From Phoronis australis (Eukaryota; Phoronida; Phoronidae): DNA of 49,273 nucleotides. The notes under the pieces are model-generated. The model made no database searches, had not been told where the DNA came from, and saw only the letters and a program-made list of their open reading frames with translations. Of this stretch, positions 23,701-35,700 are shown piece after piece. The position numbers and the translations under genes were made by a program. How positions within the stretch are numbered: position 1 is the first letter of the stretch; every line of letters begins with the position of its first letter. The stretch lies in assembly GCA_002633005.1 (NCBI GenBank), contig NMRA01000347.1, positions 293,031-342,303 on the forward strand. The letters are read 5' to 3'.

Positions 23701-26700
23701 TCTTTTCGGAGTGCATCTTTCTAATGTTGCTGACTTTTGTTTACATTGCTGTCCAGTATTCACTCAGTAGACCTATGAATAACACATCGGTTAAATCGGC
23801 CAGATGTGTGTGTGCATTGTATGTGCTTCAAGCACGCGCCTATTAAAAATTACTGCAGAAACGAAATATTTTCTGTCACACCACTTGCACGACAAGGCTA
23901 AGCCATTTTTTTTCTTTTTTGTAAAGCTACCCAATGACTGCCGAGGTTACAAAAGGCGAGCTGCTGATTTATACACGAAGGGTACGTGCGAGAATGCAAC
24001 CACGGAACGACCCATATAGTGATATTATACACATAAAAATGAGCCAATCTTCAGGTTGATGTACCAGGTGTTTTTGTACGATATGGACAGATTATGAAGT
24101 TAAAACTCGTATTTTAGAATCAATTATTCTCACCCTCAAACCCCGAGCTACCCCACTGCTATGCTAATATAATTTTTAATAACATTAGAGTGAGTTTATG
24201 TAGAAATCATGTAAAACATTTTAATTTAACACAATTCAAGTGAAAAATTAGTCTTGTGGTGTTCATAAAAATTTAGAATGCTTGCAATCGTTGACATGTT
24301 GATTTGACTTTGTTTTTTGAAACAAAATGCATTTTACAAAAAGAAAATGACCACATTGTTAACAACAAATGCAAAAGGTATCCCGTTGATGACACGTGAC
24401 TCGATGTACTCTTGTCGCCATCTGCTCCGATACTGATGCACAGGATTTCATCTTCGTTTGTTTTTATTAATATAACCTTTAGTAAACCTCTCAATTTCTG
24501 CTCCATGAATATTGTATTGGGAGACCTTTAAAAAACGATTTTTACAAAATTGAGCAACTTGAAATGCGGTGACTTTTGGAATACTTCCTGTTTGAATGTA
24601 CATGTAGATGATAATTACAGACTGAGGAAAATTGAAGTTAACACACAGCTGGATGAGAAGACAAAAGCTATGGCTCACGAAGCGATAACATTTTCAGACA
24701 AAAGGGACTTCGGTTCTTGCAAAGAATCTCGTGATTGCTGGAGACTAAACTTGGTGAATAAAATGACAATCCGTGGAAAGTCAGCTTGTATAGATCCTGG
24801 TCTCAACAAATAACGAATTGTCAGTGCTTCCAAGACGGAAAATCACATCTACAGTGTACTGTATGTTGACTACGGGACAATGTGAGACTGACTTTGCTAC
24901 TGAAAGTGATCTGAATCAAATATTAATTCTTGTGATGAAAAGAAGGTTATCCGCTTTCAGAAAACTCACCGTGGGATTTTGTCCAGGTCTCGAGGTATCC
25001 TAAATTCCTCCAAAGTCACATTAGTTGGAAAATTACACGACGTGGCGTTCTTGGAAGCAGGCCTTACCTGAAAATTACACCAGCATTAGTGTTTTTACGT
25101 ACTGGAAGGCGTCCAAACGTGACCGAGTGACTGATAAGTTGAAGGACCAGTGAAATAAACAACCTCTCCCGCGTACAAAACCAAAAGAGTAATAAAGACA
25201 AGAAACCCGATTTTCTGAGATAATCTTCAGGGGAGAATCGGAACAATGCAAAACCCGAGGTTGCATTCCAAAGCTCTTCTCGTGGAGCCAAACCACATGA
25301 CAGAGTATTTTAAGCGTAAGCCACCGGCGTTGACTTCAGCGATTATTTGACTATTTGTATCGGAATGTAAAAGCGTGTAAAAGACTGCTATATTCATCAA
25401 TAATCCCCAATGTACATGTACATATTTCTTTGTGGGAATGCCAAAAAAGGTCCATGAAATAAGATTTAGCCAGCACAGTTTGAAAACGCACAGTATCTCT
25501 ACTGTAGCGAAAATAATGTTAAGAACAACTTACTAAAACGTTGAGCTTTTTCAGTATCTTGTCGGAGGATTTTGTAGCGGATATAGCGATCACTTTAATG
25601 GTGTGTATACCGACATGTAGAGGCACAATAGGGAAGGTCACAGTTTCAGATTTTCGTTTTTTAACAGTGACAGAAACCGGCTTGCTTGCTTCCCCAGATT
25701 TTAATTTTGCACACACGCCATGACCAACGATGGTGTACAGATGTACCTGAAGCGATAAAGATATCATTCAAAAATTGTTAATGATATACGGAGACTTAAT
25801 CAAGTCATTTTCATCGCCTCTTCTTTAACCCTCATCATTTCAAACCTTGCCTTTACGATTAGCACCACCAAAGTCGTCGTCATTGTCAGCATCAACAACA
25901 TCATTTACACCAGACACCTGTGGAAGTAAGCGATATTGGGGTGGGGCACAATATAATTTGACTACACTGAAGTTGTGTCCCCTTTTGGTCCCAAGTTTCA
26001 GATTCTTAATTCGCGACACGACTTAAACTCTCTGGCCGAGGCCAGTTTCGTGATGACCGGGGCTTCAACCCTCACGGATGCAGCCACCAGAAACGTAGGT
26101 ACACAGATCTCTCAACGACAGTTCGAGCCTCAAGGGTCATCGGTAGCCCTGAGCACGTGACATGATAGAGGTGATCAAAGTATATTAGCAAAGGCCCTTC
26201 TATGGGTGGGCTGCAAAATCCAAAGTAAACGGCGATTACATGAATTATTTTGTAATGCAGGTGGCGATGGAATATCGGAATGGAAGCTTCGGTTGTAAAT
26301 TCGTCAGGGAGGTCTACTTCATTAGGGCCACGTGGTGAACATACAGCGTGCACTCTAGGCTGTCCAGTGTACAAGGCCGTAGTTAGGGGCTGTCAAGAAA
26401 TTTCCTGTTGATATGTGGTTTTTAAAAAATGAACTCCTACAAAAATGCCTTGGACTGGTCCCCCAAACAGAGAATCATCAAACACTGGTAGTTGTCAAAT
26501 GTTCTCTAACTTTTCATTTTTGCTCTATCTGTTTTTCGCGATTGCCCTTGCTTCCGACCTACGCATATGACAGTTGCCACAAAAGCTTTAGAGCCACGCC
26601 TTCAAATTCTTGGGAGTGCGTACATGTACCTTCGCGATTCGCCGTTTCTGCATCTGCGATTACAGAATGACAGTGGAGGAAGGAGGCGCTCACACTGTCT

Positions 26701-29700
26701 CCCCCCTCACCCTCCTACGCCTATGGCCATTGTACATGTATTTACCTTTGACAGCAGTGGGTGACGTTTCATGCACCTAACGCCTTTGACACATCTTAAT
26801 TTAGTTGTGAAGATATTTGACACCATTGACGCAGGCTGGAAAAACACAGCTACGTAAAGGTCATCGGAAAACTCACCAGTAAATCCACTTTTCCATAGTT
26901 AAATATCGTTGCTCTGACTTCGACTTGTTCGTGTTGGATAATTGAATGAGGTAAGGATGCTTCTATGAAAAATTCTTTGTAAACCTTGATAGTAGTCGTT
27001 TCAGCCACACAAAAACCGGAGTCCTGGTTGATACCAAATGCTTGTACATGCCACGTAGTGATGGAGTCGGGGACCGTGGTACGAAAGGTGTACCTACGCT
27101 GCGATCTGCAACGAAGCAAACTAAACCTATAGTTCTTTTCCATTCAATAGTTAAACAGGAAATCGATTAATTTATTATTTAAAACTGTTTTTAGCTACCA
27201 GAAAAATGAAAAAGAAACTAAGCCCGGCTTAAATTCACGAAATCGCTCCCGTGTCCTTTACAAGGGCGAAACTACACAGATATCGAAACTATAAGAGCAA
27301 CTCATTATAAGCTTCACAGTTTATTGAGTGTGGCCAACTTTATCAATGCAAATTCGAAAAGGTGAGCATGTAGATGTATGCATTGCCTTTAACGTAAATT
27401 TCTGGCTCATTCGGCAGAAATGCATGCTCGGTTAAGTGCAGTTATGCTATAAAATCGTAAAATGCTACGGTTAAGAAATAAATATTGACAGCTACTTGAA
27501 CCGAGGAGAAAACTCTACAAATTCCGAGTAAAGATTCTTGATTTGACGATTTGCAGTCACGTATGAAACTGGCCACAGGTTGTTCATTTGTAAAAATAGA
27601 CACGACTGAAATGCGGTCCGTACTGTCAACACTTAACTGGTGAGATCACGCGGAGACTTGGATGAGCTCACTAAATTCACACACAACTACTAAATTCGCA
27701 GACAACTAATTATTTTGCAAATCACAACTACCCTCTCCGTGTGAACAATGTCTCTGCATCACCTTACCCGGTGTCAATCACTTTGTATATCCACGTTTCG
27801 GTGAAATTTTGACGGCCTTGGAGTTTGTGGTTGACATCCTGTAATTTTGGTATATCTTCAAACGTGTAGGAACTGTCAGAAGCACGACCCATACGGCGAC
27901 CTGGTCCACTAGGTGAGCGGCTTGCTGTAAAATGCGAAACATAGTAGAAACAAGGCGTTTCATGAATTTTATACAGAGCATAGATGGGGCGAGTGTAGTT
28001 TGTACGATAGCCCATATCAGAAAATTACTTCATTTCTGCCTACTGTATGTTAAACTTTAAGACCAACAGCCGATATTGCTCACGAAACGGTGTTTTCAGA
28101 ATTTTCGCCTTCAGTCTTCCACTGCGACAATTTTTCGTCTTAAGTCGTAAGTTTTATGTAAATGTTCATGAAACAGCCCCCTTTCCGTAGTGTTTTTCTT
28201 CATGTCGAGGTCATAATAGATCTCAATTTTTACATCCTTTCTTTCAAATTCGATTCAGTTCCTCTCTTACATGTATAAAATTTGTCTGAAAATTTTCAGA
28301 TCTGTTTTGATCTGTACCGACATACTGTACGTGTGACAGTATTTTGTGGAATTTGTGATTGACACGAAAGCACGCAATCTCCATAGAAGCGGGACATGTA
28401 GATGAATGTTGACAAGTGTCATTACTCCGCAGATATCAACATGTCACTCAATGTACGGCCAACCTAACCTCAGAAATTTGTCTAACGTTGTTTAAAGATA
28501 ACGAAGGTATCGCAAACGTATTAAGTTTCCAAGCAAGGGCATACACTGTAGGTTACAGGGCAACTCGGCACACAGATACCTAACAAACTGATACAAGATA
28601 CCAGTATGTAGTAGCAATGAGTGAAACAAGGGCATGTAAACCAAACCAGTTTAGTTATACAGGCTACGTATTTATTGAGCAGAATGAACAGAGGAAAAAG
28701 TGCAGAACAAACCTTGAATGTTAAAGTGGTCAACAATTTTAAACGGTCGAAGTTTGATTACGTTCAAAACATAATCTTACTTGTGAACGACGGATATTAC
28801 TTTTTGTTTTGAGGAGTCACCAGTGTATTTCAAAAATTGTTATTGTCAAATTGTTGTCATGAGCGCCCTCATTGTTACAATAGGAAACTCGTAAAATTAT
28901 ATATTTGATGACAGTGCACATTTCTTACCGTGTCAAGAATGGTACGAACATGACACAATTTGTGTTTCAATGCACGCAGTAAATGCAACTTGTCAAATAA
29001 CTTTGGCAAAGCTTTGATTGCGATATGTTGTGGTTTAATCTTTCATATTGTAAACGGTAGGGATGGTAGTGATAAATGAAATGAGTTGTGAATCAAGAGG
29101 TTGTAACACAATAGATAACTTGATTGAGTCAACGAATATGTTCCGAGATATCCCAGATTTCAGTGTGGTTTCGTTTCAAGAATCTGACCATTGTTAGCGA
29201 TCTCGCAGGTAAATGTACGTGTGCCGGTTGCTGGAGCAAAGTCGCCTAGAGGGGGATATTGACCGGGTTTCACGAATTTCGAACTTCACGAAGTATTCTT
29301 TAGTCGCCTATCAGTGTCTCTTCTTGGGACCACTTACGTCACTCATTGTGGAAAGATTGACGTCGGCGGACCCTCGTGCGCTTCACGTGCTGGCCCTAGA
29401 CGCGGTTACTAACGCAAAGCATAAAACATACCGTCGGACTTACTTTTGCTCCTACGGCTACGGTGACGGCTACAGAGTGGCACTCTTTTCTTCTTAAAGC
29501 TCCCAATCTCGATACAGTTCGGACTTCGGACTCTTGTGTTGGATAAAACTGTCAGACCCATGCTCTGAAAACAGATGTCTTGAAATTTACATAGGCACGT
29601 GTTCGTGAAAACACTAGCACTCCTATTGTAGCATGTTAAAATAGTTTTAGTTGCTGCTGTCCTATTATCCAAACAATTCAATAAATTACTGTATTGTATT

Positions 29701-32700
29701 TATTATATTTATTGTATTTATTGGTTCGTGATTAGCATGTCCATTCACGTCTATTACCTGCAACACGTCTTCGCTGCTCAAACCACCACCAATTCCATAT
29801 CCGTTGTCGAATATTTTCATGCTGTTCAACACATTCGCGGCTGTCATTCTGTACTTGTGATTCATTAAATAGACGGCTTGATCAACAGCCAGTATCGCAA
29901 CTTTGGTTCGGGGGTCAGCTTTCACTGTTACCTTGACGAAGTCACTCGGTTTGTACGTCTTCGACTTCCGCTTTCCAGTCATTGGCTTGACGATGACCTT
30001 ATAATTTAAACACCAAAAAAGCGCATAGTCATTATTTGTTATTTGCTTACGACAGTTTTGCAAGAGCTTAGCCACAGTTGTACCGGTTTATTCTCAGATG
30101 TGAAGTGTATTTCAGTGAACTATTCCTTGAACAAACCAAAGTTTGCGGGGAACATTCGTCTGGAAGCAAGCAACCTACCTTGGTTTTACATCTGCTTACA
30201 ACATCGATCAGTGTCGAATCGGCCACGACTTCGTCTCCATGTAAATAATAGACCAATAAACGAGCAGATGGCGACATTGACGCGACAACGGGAATCGACA
30301 AGTTGAGCGGGAAGAATGGTTCTTTAACAACTGCCGTATGTATCGTTTGGCCCCCGGATGTAACCATGTAAACCAACGTGCTCACATCGAACGCCTTTGT
30401 TGCTGTGATTTGAATTACTGCGTTGGTTCCCACCTTGAAAAAAACATCTCATAATCAGAGGCGGATTTAGGGGGGAGGGGGACAGGGAGCCATGACAACC
30501 CCTAAAAATCGTGTAGGTTCCATCTGGCAGTTCGAAGGTGCAAATACATGTACCTGATGAGCAAAATCCTGGCTATTACTCTGTCCTGCCCCCCCCCCAA
30601 CTCAAAATATTGGGTCGGCCCCTGGTGATACCCCCAACTCAGCCTGTCCTCTATGTTACCATAAATTTATAACTCCGAGGATATTTCCAGTTCCAAGAAG
30701 CACTTTAGATACGTGTTCTAAGCTTCAAATTTCCTTTAGTCGTTGCAAATCATAGTGTTTGTTAAGAATAATGCTGGGTTTGTGCGTCATAACAAAAACG
30801 GAAGGTTGACTGAAGTGTGCCTCAACCAGCTAGTTTGTACTTCCGGTAAGCATATAGCCTAGTTGATTCTTCGCCTGCATAGTGGTACATCTTCCAGACG
30901 AAGCCGTAGCCTGAAGACAATACAGAAAAGAATGGTCTGCATATTCAACAATAACCCAGACCAACCCCACTTTTTGTCTGAAGACGATTTTCCTTCGAAA
31001 GTGCCGGCTTGAATGGCATTTGAAGCTTTACGATCTTCACTACCGGGTAGCCTACATCAATCCTTCCATAAAGAAAATATAAATTTAAGACTTCACGCAC
31101 GCAACATTCTTTCAATTCATCATCTCCCGTTTTCTGATTTGTTTGTGCATCTACTGGGTTAAGATGTGAAATGATCAATATTTGATAAACCACAGCTCCC
31201 TATATGAGGTGCAATAACGCTAAATCGTCGCCGACCGCCCGGAGTTGGTATATGGTGCAACTCCTGACGATCTGCGCTCTACAGAAAATCACAGTTCTAC
31301 TGTGAGTCTACATCAAAGTTTGATAGAAGAAAGAGGTTCTACATGTACTTGCCGCGCAATCTGCAGGTATTATTATCTCTTTTATGACACCCAATGTGTG
31401 ACTGGACAAAGCCTTTTCAAAATATTGTAGATAAGATAGTGGAGCGTGAGTCCCCTGAGGTCCCTGTCAACTCAGGTATCAGCGTAATCTAATGATTAAA
31501 CTGCTAGTATTCAGTCCAGTCACGAGCGACAAGAAGACTGGTTTGACATCTGACAACAAGACAGTTGAGACGCTGGTAAACATGCATATGTGAAAGATAT
31601 TCAACTGTAGATCAGATACCTCAGTGGGCCGTTTTCTGATGGGACAGCAAGGGGACGATGCATGAATATAAAAAGAGAGATACGTGTAAATAGATAATTA
31701 GATTTATTTGGCGAATTGTTCTTAGTGTCTTCAAAGTTGACAAAACCTCTGAACAGGTGTTTGGGACAAATAGGTCTAGAATGGTCATGTTTTGCCCACT
31801 GCCTTAGCGCTAACTGCTGTATCTTTTCTTACCATGCCGCCGAGAAAAACTCAAAGCAAACGCTGTAAATCAAATACTGTCTACCCTATTGAAAAAGAAA
31901 CGAACTAACTTTGACATCATTCGGACAATCAGACTAAAACGTTTTCTTACCGACACAGGCTGTTGGGTTTTTACCGTTGCTTGTAAAAAGCTGTTGCTGT
32001 GTGAGAAGGCTGACTTCATGTTATACTTCTCTGTCAAAGGCACTTCGGTTAATGTCGACACCTAACAAAAGCAATGATTTACGTCACTCTACGTGCATGG
32101 TGCAGTTTATGACCGGCTAAGTATTGGAAATATAGTGAAGATAGATTCAATGGTGAACTACGAGCAGAAGAAATTCAATGTATTGAAGTAGATTGCAGTT
32201 AACAGTTTGAAATCACGGAAAAGTTAGTCAAAGTTTACCCAATTCAGGCGGGTGTTCAGTAGACGCCAGGACCTACGCTAGGACCTACATGTAGCTAAAA
32301 CCTAGTCAAAGTCACGTGTTCTCATTTAAAATGCACGGCAATATCTCAAATAATCTCGCGAAGTCTTGCTTTTTAGCGAGATCCTAGCGTTACTGAACGG
32401 GAGGCAGGTTTCTTCGTCTATAGATGGTGTTCATGTACATGTACCTGTATTGTGGTCATAATGGCGTTGCTGGGTGGAGTGACGATAGCGGAAGCGTGTC
32501 CCTTTTCATTGGTCAAAACTTTGGTGGTAAAGGATGACGGTAAGGCGTCATCATTTGAACTGCGGAAGACAGTAGTTATGCGAATGTCCGTTTTCTTTGG
32601 TTTGCCGGTCAAATGCCTCACGTCAATCTGAAATACGTATGAATCGTTGAAGTCAAGTTCCAACGTAAAGACGGTTACATAAACTTTAGAACTATCATTT

Positions 32701-35700
32701 ATGTACTAAATTGGTAGCGTTTTAAGGAAAAAAGCAAATTGAGTAACTGTTGTCCCGTAAGCATACCATTTGGGGCTTGTCGGGGACGCATTCCAACGCT
32801 CCGTTGCCTTTTCTACAGATGTGGAGTACAGTGCTAAAAATCCAGTGCAAGCTGTACATTATTCCGTGTTCCATAAATGATCACACAACGTAAAGTACAA
32901 AAACTGTAGTAAGTACTGCCTACCTCAACTGGAAAGGACAACCCAGGTTTGAAACAAGGGCGTATTCTTGAAAACGTGACAGTGTATGGTGCAGTGACAA
33001 ATTTGGTGTAACTTGATTTGCCAATTTGTTTGATTCCCGATCCGTGGTCTCGCACTGTCGCCTCAGCATATAATTTGGCACCCTCCAGAAACCAAAAGTC
33101 TGCACCTCGTCTCCTAAGTCTACGTGTTGAAAATTTCGTTTTAAAACGGCCGTTTGTCATCTGAAAATTTTAAAACAAAGCACATTGAATGTTTTGAAGA
33201 CAGGAAGTAAATAAATAACGTTCTCGGTGTAATGGTATTGATTTTGGTTAGACTTTACGTAGTTCAACGCCTCTGTGCCCAAAAACCTTTTGAATATTTG
33301 ACTGTGAACACTATGATAAACACACGTGACCCTTGTTTGTACATGTAGAAATCTACACACGCTTATGGTTTAATCTATTACCGAACTGAACCTTTTTAAA
33401 ACACGAATGCAACTTAACCCTCAAGATACTCGAAACAGTATATCACCGATTTAATAAAATTATATTAAATCACCAATTTATCACTTAACGAAATCAAACA
33501 ACAGAGATGATTGAATCATAAAATTTGATCTTATCATGATTTGACACAACTCAATCCCGGACTTGGAGATGTGTGACGTCATTACGTGAACTTAGAACTT
33601 ACCTTGCCAGTCTTACGTCCTAAAATCTTCCGTCCAGTGTCTGTCTGCACAACGAAACGTACGTCCACTGGCCCATTAACTTTTTTCCCAAACACGTATC
33701 TAAAATGGTCGATAGTCAACGTTGAAAACATGTCATTTTCAGTGGTGCAATAATCTTAGTACCTACAAACTGCGTATAATTGGACATGCGCTAGGGGTCT
33801 TTCTGTACATGTATGTGTTTATGATGCAACCACTGATGAAAGTTGTCGTTTGTTTTGTCGCAGTGTCACCGTCTCCTCGTTTTGTTTGGAGTTAAAATTT
33901 TTGAAGATTTGTGTCGTAACATTGCTGGAGACAATGAGGATGATTTTTTTAATCCAAATTATGTTATGTAAAACAATACATCTAGAGCTAGAAGCACGAA
34001 AACAGACTTAGGTCTTTACTCTCTCCTTAAGTCAGTCGACATAATATTGCGCATCATGATAGGGTGTCTTCAGTTAACAACGCAAATCACAGGAAAATGC
34101 GTACATGGGCCATTTCCGAAATCGTAACCGTTTTTTTTTTGCGTTGGCTAATCCTGTTCAACACTGAAGCATATTCTTGAGACACTGATGGTTTCTAAGC
34201 ATTTGTTGGCAACGGAAATGGTACATGTACTCCTTTAACGTTAGAAAGAGCAACGGCAAGCCGCAAGGTTGGGTCTATCACACAAAACACTTGTCACGGT
34301 AAAGAGTATTATGAGACCAATGTTATGAGAATTTTCGTTTTGCTCCATCTAGTAAACAGAGCGAAATGGAGATTTACATAACATGGTTTGTGCTCTAGTT
34401 GTACAGTGTTGAATGTGTCTTAGCCGCCATTACTTCATCACAAATCTTCTTTCAACCTACAGACAGAGTGTTTTAAGCAGTAAGAAGAAAACGTCCATGG
34501 GAATGCTTCAAGAGAATTAAACAATTAGACACTGGTTCACAGGTTTAATTATTAGTTCAACATGCACTGCACCGCGAGTGAATGAAGAGGCAGTGTTTTA
34601 AAAGAAAGTGCAAAACTCTGCAAATGATTTCAATACTCACCGAGCTTGAACTTTCACTCTGACCCCTTTAGTTGTGTTCAATATATGCTTGGGAGTTTTC
34701 ACAGTCACGGAAAAGGTCGGAAGCACTGAAAATTGAATTAAATGGAGTTCATGCAACTTCACGGAATTTTCCGAAAGTCAAAGCTGGGGTCATTTTCACG
34801 CACCTACATGTACATGTATGAGTTTTGGTAATCGGTAAAGGTGGGTGGCCCTGAGCACAAAACAATCGCATGCCCTGGGACAGGTTTGTAATTTTTGTAC
34901 TCGAAACGAACTCGAAATTATTTTGGACGTTTTTTTCTGATCTCTTTGTGCAAATTAAAGAAAAGTGGTTAACATACTGTGCTCGAATACATCGTGGTTT
35001 ATGGATATGACTTGCTAGTCCGAGACCCTTATATTCGAGCTACAAACTCAAGTAAAAACTCGAAATTTCGAATTCAAACTCAAACTTTCAGCCCTATTGT
35101 TGGGTTTATCGACTGCAAACTAGGACTAATAGTCATTATAGCATGTCCATCTGCATAGAATAATGGACACTTATCTTAAGTTCGCACAAAAGCAGAGTAG
35201 GAAATGCCAAATATAATTTCGAGTTCCATTTTGAGTAAAAAGGTTATAGACCGGGTGGTGTGGACACAGGAACACGTTGTCCACAACAAGATTAAAAAAA
35301 TCCTGGAAAAGCATTTCCTACATAATATATGACCACAACCCAAAAATTGCCTTTGCATTATAAATATTAAAAATAAAAGGGTGATCCCTTCATACAAGGT
35401 TTTGCTCAAACTGTTCGCGCATGCAAGCATGAACCTGGACACAGGCGTAGATTCGAATGCGCATGTGCCTAAAATACAGCCCGTATATATGTCATGAGCT
35501 CGTCGTACACTGTAATTTAAAGTCTCTTGAAAATAAAAATACGGCTTATGAGTTTCATCATGCCGAATGGAGAAGTTACGTTTTGAGCATTAGTCACCCT
35601 TTAACATTTCCCTAAAATCTTTTCCAAGTCGTAGTTACCGTAATCATTCACTTCAAATTGCACAGATTCTTTCAGTGTGTAATTCTTCCCATAGTGCACC

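Noticed and set aside
24550-24813. 87-codon plus-strand open frame inside the TED gap
   Set aside because: Wrong strand for copy A, no TED motif, no consistent splice borders. Also checked minus-strand frames at 24273-24678 with the same result.
28521-28736. Cysteine-rich minus-strand open frame in intron 13 as a possible ANA domain
   Set aside because: Cysteine spacing does not fit the CC...C...CC anaphylatoxin pattern, the sequence is strongly hydrophobic, and no phase-1 exon borders were seen.
29213-29497. 94-codon plus-strand open frame
   Set aside because: Overlaps copy A exon 13 on the opposite strand; it is a shadow of that exon.
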